A stretch of 64,000 nt of DNA from Bryum argenteum (lineage: Eukaryota > Streptophyta > Bryopsida > Bryales > Bryaceae). The notes under the pieces are model-generated. The model saw only the letters and a list, made by a program, of their open reading frames with translations, made no database searches and was not told the origin of the DNA. Shown piece by piece: positions 1 through 10,984 of the stretch. The first letter of the stretch is position 1; every line of letters begins with the position of its first letter. The stretch is taken from NCBI GenBank assembly GCA_037043015.1, contig CM073324.1:1233413-1297412 (forward strand). The letters are read 5' to 3'. Both the position numbers and the translations under genes were made by a program.

Positions 1-227
1 GTCCCTTGCAATGCTTCGTCTATTATGTGATTCCAGCTCTTGCACGATGATAGTTTCCATTCCCAACTCAGAATCATGTGTTTACTAGCAGTTCGTGCAC
101 AACAGCTATTACTAAAGTATCGAAGTTCGTCCTCAGAGACCGAGAGCATGCTCTCTGCCGTGGACGTGAGAAGGCACCTATCACCGTGATACTGAACCCA
201 ATAACCGCGTCGCGACCAACATGCCAT
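1..227 (-). CDS. 5' part of an unidentified gene, cut by the window edge
   Basis: On the minus strand an ATG at 227-225 opens a frame that stays open for 75 codons to base 1, so any end lies outside the window. The peptide begins MACWSRRGYWVQYHGD, continues with an acidic stretch (SVSEDELRYF) and later reads WEWKLSSCKSWNHIIDEAL. I do not recognise a family. It would be transcribed away from TAD3, with about 670 bp between the two start codons acting as a shared upstream region. Support is only the length of the open frame, a natural start codon and the position; a chance frame or a frame ended by an intron is possible. Confidence 0.35.
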   Translation of the reverse strand, partial: MACWSRRGYWVQYHGDRCLLTSTAESMLSVSEDELRYFSNSCCARTASKHMILSWEWKLSSCKSWNHIIDEALQG

Positions 228-895
228 CGTTAAATTATAAGCAAGCCTGAAAGACGGATCCCAGCTATCGCAATTTGAACTTACTCACATTTTTCCTCGT
301 TACTGTATCTCGCACTTAAGATCCAATGCAATTGATCCAATTGCTGTATTGCGGAGTACTGTAGCACCCAAGTATTACCTTGTTCCTTTTTGAGACGAGA
401 ACCCAGAAATATCGTGAAATTTTGACAATGTGAGATACTCGAGGCCGATTGGAGTTTTTGCTTGATACTCGATTCGTTCAAGCGAATCAACCCCTCGGAC
501 CTCAGAATATTATGCATCTGGCCCAAAAGGCAGAGACTCAGATTCAGTGTTTGTGTGGATGGTGCGAATATTGATGGTACGATTGCAGACCCAAAAGACC
601 GTGCAACATTGCAAACGGACAGGAGTGGCAGCAACAGGGATCATCGCACATGCTCACAAAAGGTAGTCCTCATAAAACCGGTTTAAGCTTGAATCACTTC
701 AAATGAACCCTAAACCCTAAACCTAGGGCCATTGCGAACTCGGTTTTAGAGTTGAGGATTGATGCACTTGAATGCAACACATGATGATTAGCTTCTGGAA
801 GGGCTTTAGTCACGAGTGCTCACCTTCAATTCAGTGAGCGAGCAGGCGGACTATTATCAAGCGCCTATTGGTGACCAATTTTCTTCCTTTGTGAA
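228..895. promoter_or_regulatory. Upstream region of TAD3 with a telo-box
   Basis: This stretch lies between two divergent start codons and holds no convincing gene. Around 708-722 there are two tandem copies of AAACCCTAA-type sequence. Such a telo-box (interstitial telomere-like motif) is common near the start of plant housekeeping genes, especially translation-related ones, which would fit TAD3. The motif is seen; its role is inferred. Small open frames at 281-634 (minus) and 462-686 (plus) show no domain and are not called. Confidence 0.4.
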
Positions 896-2729
896 ATGAA
901 CGAGCTTATGGTGAACGACATGGAGGCTGTGGCAAGCACTAGTAAGTGGGATGTCACTCACATCCCTGAGGAAGAGCAGACTGCGTCAACTACTGGTATT
1001 GTACTATTGTCTTCACAGTTCAGTTACTTAGATTCCTTTATCATGTGAAGGCTGGATTAGGGTTTCAATCAGGTGTGTGGAATGATTTGATGGATGATGA
1101 CATGCTGACAGAATGCGTGATGGCTCGTGGCATCATCATCGTCGTGTTGTGTAACAGTCCCTATATTAGCAGCTTCTATCAACCCCAAGCTCGCCAGCGT
1201 CTTCATCAGGTAAGCTTTTGATAACCTTTTTCTTTCTTGTTTGATCAAACTGCGCACCCTCACCGCTTGAAATGCAGGGAGCTTGGCCTGAAGGCACCGT
1301 TGACGTCTTTGCCACACGCCAAGCGAATTCGACAAACAAAAACTGAAGGTATGTCAATATATTCTTGCCGAAGTTTCATCTTCTGAAACATACGTGACAT
1401 TCATCATTTTATCGTTTGTTTCGAGTAGGCAAGGTGGAGCTGAGCATCATTCTATGTCTCGCTGATGGAGATGTGAGCAACGACACTCTTAGTATCCCCG
1501 CCGAAGTAGCAGACATTGTGGACAAGCACTCTCTTGTGCCCTTTCTGGCCGAGGTATTGCAACTATCTCTCTTCTATCCATTATCGTCTTAAAACAGAAA
1601 TAAGGCGGCGTATGTTGACAAAGAAAATGTTCATTAGGTATCAGCACATCCAGCCAGGAGCCGAGAAGAGTTCGAAGCGCAGCGCCAGTTCTGGCCCACA
1701 AGCTTCCATCCGAATGCACAGTGAGTTCCAATAGTTGTCATTTGTGGCAGTAAACTAATTTAAATGCTCTCCACCATTACATCTTATGTTTCTGGTGTTG
1801 ATACTGCGGCAGTATACGAGGGGCCAAGATAGAGCTGGACGAGGTTGAAGCAGAATCTGCACGCAAGTTCATGAAGGCCGCTATTTATCAAGCTCGTCTT
1901 GCTCATAGCTCTGGACAGGTAACATATCGACATATTTCTCTTTCAATCCTTTTTAAGTTTTTTCACTAATATGCATCCGTTTTGCTCCAGCTAGCGAACG
2001 GAGCTGTGATTGTGGATCCGTTCGTCGGGTCTGTCATCGCTTGTGGACATGATCAATGTGCACACACAGCAGAAGCCAAGGACATACGACATCCTTTGAG
2101 ACATGCTGTTATGGAAGTTATAAGTATGGCAGCAGCGAGAGACCGCCTTCTCTTCCCCTCCGATGCTTGCACATCTGATTCTGTTGCAGAGCTTGGCAGT
2201 GCCACAAAAAAAGCTCGCGTGGACATGGTCACTATTCTCATCTCTCACATCCTTTTTTTACTGAGCTGTTTACGCATCACTGCAAATTGAAACAATCATA
2301 TAGTGCACCTTCAGTAAACACGAGGCCAAGAGTTTACATGGACAGATTGACTGATTTTTGGTTTCTGAGCAGGTCGATGAGGGGAGCTCTGTGATCAATT
2401 CTCAAAACGTCACTCGTCCATACTTGTGCACAGGATTTGATGCCTATGTTACTCGAGAGCCTTGTGTCATGTGAGTACACTCTCATTGTTTTTTTTCCTG
2501 TTTCTAGGGATGATTGTTCCTGTTTTTTGTTGTACTGAAGAGTTGCAGGTGCAGGTGTGCGATGGCGTTGGTGCATCAGAGAGTGAGAAGGGTTTTCTTT
2601 GGCATCGCCAATGCTTCCATTGGAGCTTTGGCGAGCAAGTATAGGCTGCAAGGCATTCGGAGCCTTAATCACCACTACACTGTTTTTCAAGTTGGTATTT
2701 GTGAATCTGATCTTGTGGAATCGTTATAA
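896..2729 (+). CDS. TAD3: tRNA-specific adenosine-34 deaminase, non-catalytic subunit TAD3 (ADAT3-like)
   Basis: Nine exons: 896-995, 1158-1209, 1278-1348, 1429-1553, 1638-1720, 1813-1918, 1991-2227, 2373-2470, 2555-2729. All introns are GT-AG, and the sum of 1047 nt gives 348 residues. TAD3 pairs with TAD2 to convert A34 to inosine in tRNA anticodons. The N-terminal half has the family pattern VPILAASINPKLASVFIR, then PHAKRIR and KVELSIILC. The C-terminal half is a cytidine-deaminase-like fold with H217-A-V219-M in the first zinc motif and P-C289-V-M-C292 in the second. The Glu that carries protons in active deaminases is Val219, as expected for TAD3 rather than TAD2. The ATG at 896 is the first in frame after the leader and gives a typical N-terminus (WDVTHIPEEE). 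Exon joins were placed by reading frame and family similarity, not by transcript data. Confidence 0.93.
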
Positions 2730-2904
2730 AGGAAGGCTATTGTTTGAGCATCGATTTTCCAACTCACTGTTGATTGCATGCTGAAATCGCTACAAGCAAG
2801 TGGTTGAGCTGTTTCTGCATTGCAGTTCTGATGTATATTATAAGTTTGTGCAATAAGATGAATTTACGATGATTTTCGAATCGAAACATGAAATGCGCGT
2901 GGTG

Positions 2905-4070
2905 TTAACCCCTAAAAATCCAAGCGTTTCCTCGACCTCCAAAACCAAAAAGTGCCATTTTTGACCTCCGTTGGGAAATGGGGAAATGAAGAAACTTTTT
3001 TTTCTTTTTTCAGACATCGAACCGTAGGATCTTGTAACTAACCCGTATACAAAGGACAAGTCAAAATTTCAACCGGTAGATGTTTGTCATTTGTGAGATC
3101 ATAACGATCAAAGTTTGTTCAACACATTTTTTTTGCCGGTGCCCGAGAGGCATTGTCTAAATGGTGCCAAGGGCAACTTGATGATTATTATTCCAAACAT
3201 TTTTCCCTCATTTTTTTCCATGTAGCAAACCAAGTTGGGAACATGCATGCAAATTCTTTTTGACCATATATGCTTCTAGAACCTTCATCTAAATTGTTTT
3301 GGTGGTGGAGGTATAAAAGCAAGGGAAATCTTAGGTTTGGTGAAAATGAGCATAGTACCAAAAATATATGGGCACCTCTAAATCCAAACGGTAAACATAT
3401 GTGTATATAGTATTTTGTTTTTTTCGTAAATTTATTTTTAAAACAATGTGAAATCTCGAATTCTTATGAATTTCTAAGCAAAAGAAATGTAAAATCCCTT
3501 GTAAATTGAGACGGGCAAGAAAGGGAAATTGGGTCTCCCCTTACACATGTTGGGCCATTATACAAAAGCTCATAATTGTTCTGCCAAAAGTGGCTGGATA
3601 AGAAATGATCTTTTAATTGATGGCAGTGGTGGGGCTTGATTTTAAGGTAATTGCCTTGGTCAAAGGGACCCATGGCTTGACCGCCCATGTGGAGCATGCA
3701 TGGGGGTCCAACTAAACTGAATTTACAGACATCGAATTCATTAGAATCATGGGTTCGTCGTAATCCCCCCTCTAAACCCCTTGCCCGAGCTTCATTTCCC
3801 TTCCTGACCGTCTTTGCTACCCACTCTGTGCCCTTCTCTCTCGTTGGCTTAAAACCCAGCCCGTTCAGACCGTTTTGGATTTCAAAACTTCAAATTGCTC
3901 CACACAAGTCAAAAAATTGAATCTAGAAGTAAAATTTTTACCACTCCTACTTTACCCTATTCCTCACCTCCACAAAAAAAATTGGCCCCAAATTTTTATT
4001 TTTCACTCTACACAAGCCTCACCAAAACTAGAGAATGCCAAAGCGGTTTTCCTGGATTTTTAGGGGTTAA
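2905..4070. mobile_element. TTAA-flanked non-autonomous element, class D, copy 1
   Basis: It begins TTAACCCCTAAAAATCCA and ends with the near-reverse complement TGGATTTTTAGGGGTTAA. The first 460 bp match, in reverse, the right part of the copy at 6734-7664, including the blocks around the Arg-free motif AACCGTAGGATCTTGTA and the phrase CATTTGTGAGATCATAACG. At about 1166 bp it is longer than the 931-bp copy, so the inner part differs. No open frame resembles a transposase. Confidence 0.7.
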
Positions 4071-5400
4071 TAAACTTGATCTAGAAGCCTTTGTACGGAG
4101 AGTATTTCTCAAGGGCCATATTAGTTGTATTTATGGGATGAGCAGCTCTAAGAATAAATTCTTTGCTTTCTCATATTGTTACTATTTCATGTATATAGAG
4201 AAGCATTGCAAGATTGGTGCAATTCGTGGTCAGCATATGTGTTCAACCTCGAGATGGAAAATAAAATGAATACAGAGTGAGCCATATACAGAACTTTCTG
4301 CTCAGTTGCATTTGCATTTGTATTGAGGTGTTACATTTTCAACTACCATGTTTTTGGGTTGTATGCTTTATCTTCTATGATATGGCATACAAAATATGTA
4401 TAACAAATTCATATTAACAACTAGTATTCGAGTCAAGGAGTTGAAGAGTGACGAACAAATCTGGACCAAGGGAATTGGTATTTCACTATGAGGATGAAAG
4501 AAGATGGTAACCGTTTACGGATCTTCACACCCATTGAAAAGTAATCTATGCCTTGAAGTCTCGCAAAACACAACATGGTCATGCTTTTCATAGTTTGTGC
4601 CTTCAAATCACTCAAAACGCAATAATGGTCATGTTGCATTCTTCCTATGTTACTCTCATACATTTACAAGTGATTATTCAACACTAAAATCAAAATTTGG
4701 TGTTGAATAGTCCTACATGAAGGCATGCCCAACTCTGTTGAGTCTCCAACGTCGAGTTCCCCTTTCTCATGCTCTAATATGGCTATTGAAGTGCTTGAAG
4801 CGGTGTTCACCTTCTCACATTCTATAGAATAGTCTTGTGTTCAAGTTGATACAATTTGCAAAGTCAGATTCACTTGTCAAAATAGGAGGAAATCCAACTC
4901 CTTCGGCGTAAAATTCAATATAATAGTAAAAATTGTTCCTCATCTAATACTACTCCTTCACTTAGATGAACCAATCACTATGAACACCTTATCAACTCAC
5001 CACTGTCACTTAAATCATATGGCTAGCCCTCAGTCCTAACGATTCCCAAGAGCAACTTCAAATTTACATTACACTTCTTTGTAAACTCAAGTAAATTAAC
5101 TATAAATTTCTGAATGCATCCCAATGAGGAGATTCTCAAAAGTATATATATATATCAGAGTTTGGAAATATAAGACAGACTCTAAACAATGCGGCTCAGA
5201 TCTGATATGCACTAATGTAAACCTGAATTGCCATGCTAAGATTACAGAACTAATAAATATATCACCCACTTTTGCTTCAACGTGTCTACTTTTTACAATA
5301 TCAAAAAGCATGGAAATCCAAATCAGCATTGACCCATACTCGCACCCCTTGCAACACAAACTCACCCCCCATGACTCAATAATTCTCAAAAATCCTTGAA
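4071..5400. other. AT-rich intergenic stretch, no gene seen
   Basis: No coding frame with family character was found. A short TA-run lies at 5142-5153. The block 5155-5193 (CAGAGTTTGGAAATATAA and on) is repeated at 5496-5533, about 340 bp later, in the same direction. Confidence 0.4.
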
Positions 5401-5835
5401 TTACGGAATTCAGTATGTCTGATGGCGGTTACAGGAGAGTTTTGGCTATCCATTCTAGGGGGGGGGCGCTTTTAGGACTGCCTACCTTAGATTCCAGAGT
5501 TTGGAAATATAAAAGACAGACTCTAGACAATGGTTGGTTGAAAATGGGTGAGCTTAAAGCTGGCCAGCGAGCTGGTCTCGGAGCCCCTCGACCCTACATG
5601 CCCGCCTGATCCCCTGCCCGGCCAGAAAATCCATTTTTCCTGTTTTTTGCATTTTGGAATGCCCTTTTGTGTTTTTTTTAAAATTTTGAGTTTAAAATGG
5701 GGTCTACGACCCCACTATACCCTGGGTAATGGTAGACACGGGATAATTCTATAAAAGTACCATGTAAAGAGCTTTCCCGTCGGTACGACAGGTACGTTGC
5801 TCGTAATATATAATATAAATTATTTTCCTCATGGT
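5401..5835. repeat. Dispersed repeat shared with 62.57-63.13 kb
   Basis: The block GGCCAGCGAGCTGGTC at about 5559 recurs at about 62587. The block at 5725-5800, with GGTAGACACGGGATAATTCT followed by a GTACC and a CGTCGGTACGACAGG stretch, is matched in reverse orientation at about 63075-63150. The order and direction differ between the two places, so this is a rearranged dispersed repeat of unknown class. A run of G lies at 5459-5467. Confidence 0.45.
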
Positions 5836-6171
5836 ATCAAAGCAAATGCACTATAATATGCGTTGCTAAATCTGAAAAGAGATGAATCTCAACAAAGTGA
5901 GACAAACTTCTCATCATATAACAATGCAAAAATCTAGAAATGTAGCATTTGTAGGTTCTACAATACCTACAATATCAATCCTTATAAGAGAATGAAATAA
6001 TTAATAAGTAAAGACAAAATATAAATAATCTAAGTCATCATTATTTAGAATGTCAACACATAGGATTGACATAAACCATGTCACAAAATTTGATAGTTCA
6101 TACTATAATATATGGAAACACAAAATTATGTTAACCTTAAAGACAAAATTTATGACCAATAGTTTGTGGTT

Positions 6172-7681
6172 TTAACCCCTAAATTTCTTTGGTGTTGTTT
6201 TGGAGCTTGAAAACTTAAAACTGCGATTCTCCACCTCTAAGCACTCGTGGGGGTGTAGACCAATTTCTTCTTCTTTTTTAAGATTTCCAACCGTAAGATC
6301 TTGTACCTAAAAATATGCTTGATTACTGTTCAAAAAATTGACCGTTGGATGTTTACCATTTGAGAGATTATAACATTCAAAGTTTGTCTCCCAAATTTTT
6401 TTAGGCATTGCGAAGATTGGTTTTGAAATTTTTTAAGGGTGCGCTTGTAAAATTGGTAAACTTTTTGACTTGAGTCATTTTAGAATTTTAGTGATTTAGT
6501 AATGAACATGTTTCAAAAAAAAAAATTCAAAAAAGTTACTTATTTGAGCTGCCCCATCTCGGCTCGCAACCCAAGGATCGTCCTAGAAGACTCAAAAATT
6601 GGAATTTGACTTTGCAATTTTTGCGGCACCTACTTTGCAATGTAACTCACACAATTCCAAAATATATCTCAAAAATATTCATTTTTACTAAGAAACTAAG
6701 GCTGCCCAAAACATCAAAAGACCGTTTCGGTTTTTAACCCCTAAAAATCCAGGAAAGCCGATTCGGTTTTCTGAGATTTCGGGCAGCTCATTTTAAGCAT
6801 TTAAACTGATATTTTTGCCTAAGATTTTTATTGGGTGCTCCACATGCAGTAATGTGTATGTGGTAAAATTTTCAAAGTCAAATTTTAATTTTATAACCTT
6901 CATCTAGAAATTTTAGGTTTCAAGTCCAAATCGGGCAGTTTAAAATAATTTTTTTTAATTTTTTTTTTTTAGAAATATGTTCATTACCAAATTACTATTC
7001 AAATTCCAATGTGTCCGAAGTCAAAAAGTTTACCAATTTTACAAGGGCAGCCTCCAAAACTTTCAAAAACAATCTTCACAATTTCTAGTAATTTTACAAT
7101 TTTTCTTTCAAAAATTGCCAAAATTCGAGATTTTGGATTTTTTCCAAGATTTTTTTCAAAATTCACATTATCATAAATGCACCTTCTCACCGTCGAGATT
7201 TTTCTCAAACTAAATATATCATACGTGGTGCTTGTTTTACTATATGGTTGTTTTTAGACCTTCTTTCATAAAATATTTTACATTAAGGTCAAAAAGTGGA
7301 ATTGGTCTCTAAAATTTTGCATGAGCATAACCAACTTGAATACCTACATGAAAAAAAATGAGGGAAAAATATTTGGAATAACAATCATCAAGTTGCCCTT
7401 GGCACCATTTAGACAATGCCTCTCACGCAGTGGCAAAAAAAAAGTGTTGGTCAAACTTTGATTGTTATGATCTCACAAATGAAAAACATCCAACGGTTGA
7501 AATTTTGACCAGTCCTTTGTATACAAGTTAGGTACAAGATCTTACGGTTCAAAGTCTAAAACCAGAAAAAAAAGTTTCTCCATTTCCCCATCTCCCAACG
7601 AAGGTGAAAAATGGCAGTTTTTGGTTCTGGAGGTCGAGGAAACCCCTGGATTTTTAGGGGTTAAGGAAAGTTAGGGGTTAA
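6172..7681. mobile_element. TTAA-flanked element, class E, interrupted by a class D element
   Basis: The left end is TTAACCCCTAAATTTC at 6172 and the right end is AAGTTAGGGGTTAA at 7681. A second element (6734-7664) sits inside it. Without the insert the host element is 583 bp, close to the 586-bp uninterrupted copy at 49607-50192 in the opposite direction. Inner blocks shared with that copy include the hairpin-like CTCCACCTCTAAGCACTCGT region near the left end. Confidence 0.8.
6734..7664. mobile_element. TTAA-flanked element, class D, copy 2, nested in class E
   Basis: It is 931 bp including both TTAA flanks, with inverted ends TTAACCCCTAAAAATCCAGG and its reverse complement. It is inserted exactly at a TTAA of the older class E element, and TTAA is present on both sides. 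Nothing inside resembles a protein gene. It is therefore a non-autonomous element with piggyBac-like target choice. Confidence 0.82.
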
Positions 7682-7860
7682 ACCAAAACCACTGGCCCCA
7701 ACTGCAGCTAAAGTTGTTGCATGAATAAATGCTTTACCTGCCACATGTGCAAGAAGTATAACTTCATGGGAAGAAAATGACGCAATGTCTTTAACAATAA
7801 TTAACAACTCCTTGAAAAATAACATAGTTTCACAAATTCAGTATATGGTTGGTAATAACA
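7682..7860. other. Short spacer, nothing recognised
   Basis: AT-rich sequence between the nested TTAA elements and the SINE; no gene or repeat was recognised. Confidence 0.4.
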
Positions 7861-7872
7861 TCTCAACTCTAT

Positions 7873-8229
7873 AGATAGATAGAAACTCCGGTCCTTTCTA
7901 AGGGGCCGGCGTGAATGAAGTGTCCGTTCGTAATGCTAATATCCCGATGGCCACCGGACAAGGGGAAATTGGAACAATACTACTTCCCCCTCTCGAGGTT
8001 GGACACTATAACTATGCTAGTTTCTAGCCTAGTTACTAGTGCCTTGAAGATACTTGACATAGTATCCCCCCAAAGGGCTTTGAGGTGCCCATACAACAAG
8101 GTCCAAAGACCCCCCACATTAGTTGGGTGGACTATAGTGGTGAGCACCACGTCGGCACGGGGAATAGAACCCACGACCTCCTCATTGGGGGCCTAAGCCC
8201 TAACCACCAAGCCAAGGCTTGTGGTGCCT
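7873..8229 (-). mobile_element. tRNA-derived SINE, family S, full-length copy 1
   Basis: On the minus strand it starts AGGCACCACAAGCC, followed by an A-box-like TGGCTTGGTGG and a B-box-like GGTTCTATTCC, the two internal RNA polymerase III promoter boxes. The 3' end is a short TCTA repeat instead of poly(A). It is flanked by the direct repeat TCTCAACTCTAT (7861-7872 and 8230-8241), a target duplication of the kind made by LINE machinery. Close copies are at 18887-19247 and 53731-54085. Confidence 0.88.
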
Positions 8230-8526
8230 TCTCAACTCTATACTATAACTGATGGACTCTCAAAATTATTAATTAAAAACTTAAAACTTTTGACTTTGTA
8301 ATCCATATAATTTCTTAACTCCAAATTCGATCTACACTATCTACTATAAGATTTTCCAATAAATACCCAAATAGTTAACCTTCAAGTACACAATTGTAGT
8401 ACAACTTCAAAAATAATGTTCTTTCTGAACTATACCTTGAAAAATTATAAAATGAAGAATTTATGATATACCGAACGATAGGAAAATAGAAGTAATTTAT
8501 CCAATAATAATAACTTCTTCATATAT

Positions 8527-8700
8527 ATATATAAGAACTCCAATCTTCAAATCGAAGATTGGCGTGAATACAGCGTCTGTTCGTAATGTCTCTACCTCTA
8601 TGGCCACAGGACAAAGAGGTAAAAGAACAAAACTACTCACCCCTTTCGGGAATAGACACTACACTACATTATATACGAAACTAAACTGAGCTAAAAACCT
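8527..8700 (-). mobile_element. Diverged 3' part of SINE family S
   Basis: The segment 8533-8625 lines up with the tail of the full SINE copies: a hairpin, then GGCGTGAATACAGCGTCTGTTCG, shown here only as its first half GGCGTGAATACAGCG. The hairpin CCAATCTTC/GAAGATTGG at 8540-8562 replaces the CCGGTCC stem of the main copies. The tRNA-like head is missing or unrecognisable. Confidence 0.6.
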
Positions 8701-8788
8701 TTGATGAGACTAATCTTAAGTAACCAAGATAGGGTAAGTTGTGCGATTATTTGGCAATGTATTGGGTGTTTTAAGTGATTTTTTAGAT

Positions 8789-9015
8789 GGTTGTGGTCAC
8801 CAAGCCGTGCAGTCCTGGGGTGGTTGAGGTGTGGGACGTTTGTAATTGTGCTGGTCCGAGTTCGAATCCCGACGGGCTCGTTTGAGCAGTGCGCATGGCT
8901 TGGGTCTGTCTGTGGGTATATGGCAGGAGAGTATTATCAACCACCCGGCTCTTCCCGAGAAGCTGAGACTGAAGCAGTGCGCTGTGAACAATAGTGGTTT
9001 GTACCACTACCAACC
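8789..9015 (+). mobile_element. Second, unrelated tRNA-derived SINE
   Basis: A 227-bp unit is flanked by the direct repeat TTTTTAGAT (8780-8788 and 9016-9024). It contains a good B-box, GAGTTCGAATCCCGA, at about 8858-8872. An A-box is less clear, with GGGGTGGTTGAGG at about 8817 the best candidate. No A- or T-rich tail is left; the unit ends in CTACCAACC. No second copy was noticed in the window. Open frames across it are incidental. Confidence 0.65.
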
Positions 9016-9024
9016 TTTTTAGAT

Positions 9025-9860
9025 TATTATGGCGGTTCAAGATTGGTGGGGAGAGTTTGGTGGTTTTCTAGTTTTCGTTTGTGTAAAAGGATCAGAGCGG
9101 CGTGTCTTATGGCTATTGTGTTGATTGAGTTGAAGGTGCTAACTTCTTCACTACATAGTGACATTAGGTTGTCTCACAACAGTCGCTTGAAATTGTATAC
9201 TATAAACATATTTACTACGTTTCAGTAACTTTTGGGAAGAAATAAACCAATCAACAATTTTATTCATAAAATTGATAAACACCAATTCCTACGACAAAAT
9301 CAAGAGTGAACATTGGATGCAAGTGATTATCCTTTAACTATTATTTGTAAGACATTCCAATCCTTCAAGCACCATAATTTTACTACCTACTATAAAACAT
9401 GACTAGTAAGCCCGGGCAGCATAGCCACACCCACATTAATACTTTGACCATACTTGTCTCCTCTACTGTCAGAGGAAAAAAAAATTAAAAATACCAAGAT
9501 TTTGTGCTTGTAGGCCCACATTTTTATTTTAATAAGTTTCATAGGGCTCCAAACAGACACATTCTTGCACGCTTCAGTTCTCTTGTTTTTACACTTGATC
9601 TAAAATTAAGGAATTTTTTATAAATTTTTGGTAATTTTTTATGACTAATCCCGACTATATTAGAAGATCAAGAGTAAACATTGGAAACAAATGATTCTAC
9701 TTAACTTTTACTCGTAAGGCAATCCTATCGTTCAAGCACCATAATTTCACTAACTACTATGAACATGATTCACCTTGCCTCACACTACTCAGTGCACCAA
9801 AGTGACAAAGGACTTCCACACACCATGCAAAACCATGCAAAATGACGAAGACCAAGCCAA
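9025..9860. other. Gene-free stretch with a diverged direct duplication
   Basis: The block 9299-9415 (ATCAAGAGTGAACATTGGA, later CTTCAAGCACCATAATTT) is repeated in diverged form at 9666-9778, about 367 bp on. No gene was recognised. Confidence 0.4.
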
Positions 9861-10200
9861 ATTAGGGTTTGGAGCTTGACTTGCACTCCACTGTCGTCAC
9901 GTACGACCACTCGCAATTACGGGGCACGATCGTATTAGGGTATCGAGCAATGGCGATGATGGTCAATTCCTCACGCTTATGCGCGTCTCGAGGTGGAGCA
10001 ATTGCGTGGTCTGGAAGCCAAACTGGAGCTTCAATACAAGAAGACTTTGTCGCTCACTTCCAGGTTAGACTCGTTCTTTGTGTTGCCGCGTGTAGACCAA
10101 TTGCCGCGTTCCCCTAAGGATTGCTTGGGCCGAGGTATTGGGAGCCCGGAAAGGAAACTTCACGCCCAGAAACGAAAACAATTATAGTAACAAATTATCA
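9861..10200 (+). other. Short GC-richer block upstream of the ELMO leader
   Basis: The stretch about 9990-10062 can be read as YARLEVEQLRGLEAKLELQ, a coiled-coil-like peptide, and a GT follows a CAG at 10063. It has a stop just upstream and no matching partner exon, so it may be a fragment of a gene or chance. I could not link it to the ELMO gene. Confidence 0.2.
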
Positions 10201-10289
10201 TATTAATTAATTGAGCGAGCAGGGACTAGAACATCTACAAAATTCTGCTGGTTTTTGATCGAGTGAGTGAGTGGCAGATCGGATCATTG

Positions 10290-10900
10290 CAGGTAGATTA
10301 TGGTGAAAGCCACTTAACACATTGCTGTAGGTTTTAGGTGTAAGCCTTGTCCTTTGTACTTGCAAGGTCATGATCTCTTAGGGCGAGGGTTCTCGGTGTT
10401 CAGAAAAGGAAGCTTTTGTTTCTGAAACGCAGAATTCCATTCTCTTTTTTCGTTGCAGACGCTTTCATGGTGCGAAATTGACGGATTTTCGCAGGCGGAG
10501 GATTGATCACCGCGAGGAGTGCCGAATCTCTGACCTGATTTGCGGCAACAGGTTGGAAGAAATTATTCATCCTTTTTGCCTAATTGAAATGAGCACCCTA
10601 AATTGTAATTCTGAAAGCCTCTCAACAAATTGCTGTAGGTTTAGGAGTTAACCTCGTTCTTTGTTCTTGCAAAGCCGTGATTGCTTTAGGACGAAATTTC
10701 TGTCTTGAAAAAGGAAACCCTAGTTTTCTAAACGGAAACTATAATCTTTTTTGTTCGTTGCAGATGCTTTTTTGTAGCGGTAGTGACGGGTCATCGCAGG
10801 TGGAGGATTGAGTACCTCGAGTAGTGCCTAATATCTGACCTTTTTTGAGGCAACAGGTAATCATCTGTCTAGTACTAATTGGATTGAGCACCTTGAGGCC
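10290..10900 (+). repeat. Tandemly duplicated leader unit of the ELMO gene (about 300 bp)
   Basis: Two units, about 10295-10560 and 10610-10860, share in order: an ATTGCTGTAGG block, CTTGCAAGG/CTTGCAAAG, a TTCGTTGCAG acceptor-like site, a roughly 95-bp exon-like block starting ACGCTTT or ATGCTTT, and GGCAACAGGT. In each unit the block from 10460 to 10552 or from 10763 to 10856 has an AG before it and a GT after it, as alternative untranslated first or second exons would. The splice role is inferred. Confidence 0.55.
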
Positions 10901-10984
10901 ATTGCTCTAGGTCAAGGTTTTAGGTTTTTGTTATGTGGAAACTGTATCACAACAGTCAAGGTAACCACTGAAGAAGTGCCACAT

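Noticed and set aside
700-725. Chromosome end suggested by CCCTAAA repeats
   Set aside because: Only two or three units, inside a gene-bearing region; an interstitial telo-box is the simpler reading.
5825-5850. TGGTATCAAAGC resembles a tRNA-Met primer site of LTR elements
   Set aside because: No paired long terminal repeats and no element genes were seen nearby; a 12-base match alone is not enough.
8791-9040. Open frames across 8.8-9.0 kb
   Set aside because: They lie within a SINE bounded by target repeats and have no protein family character.
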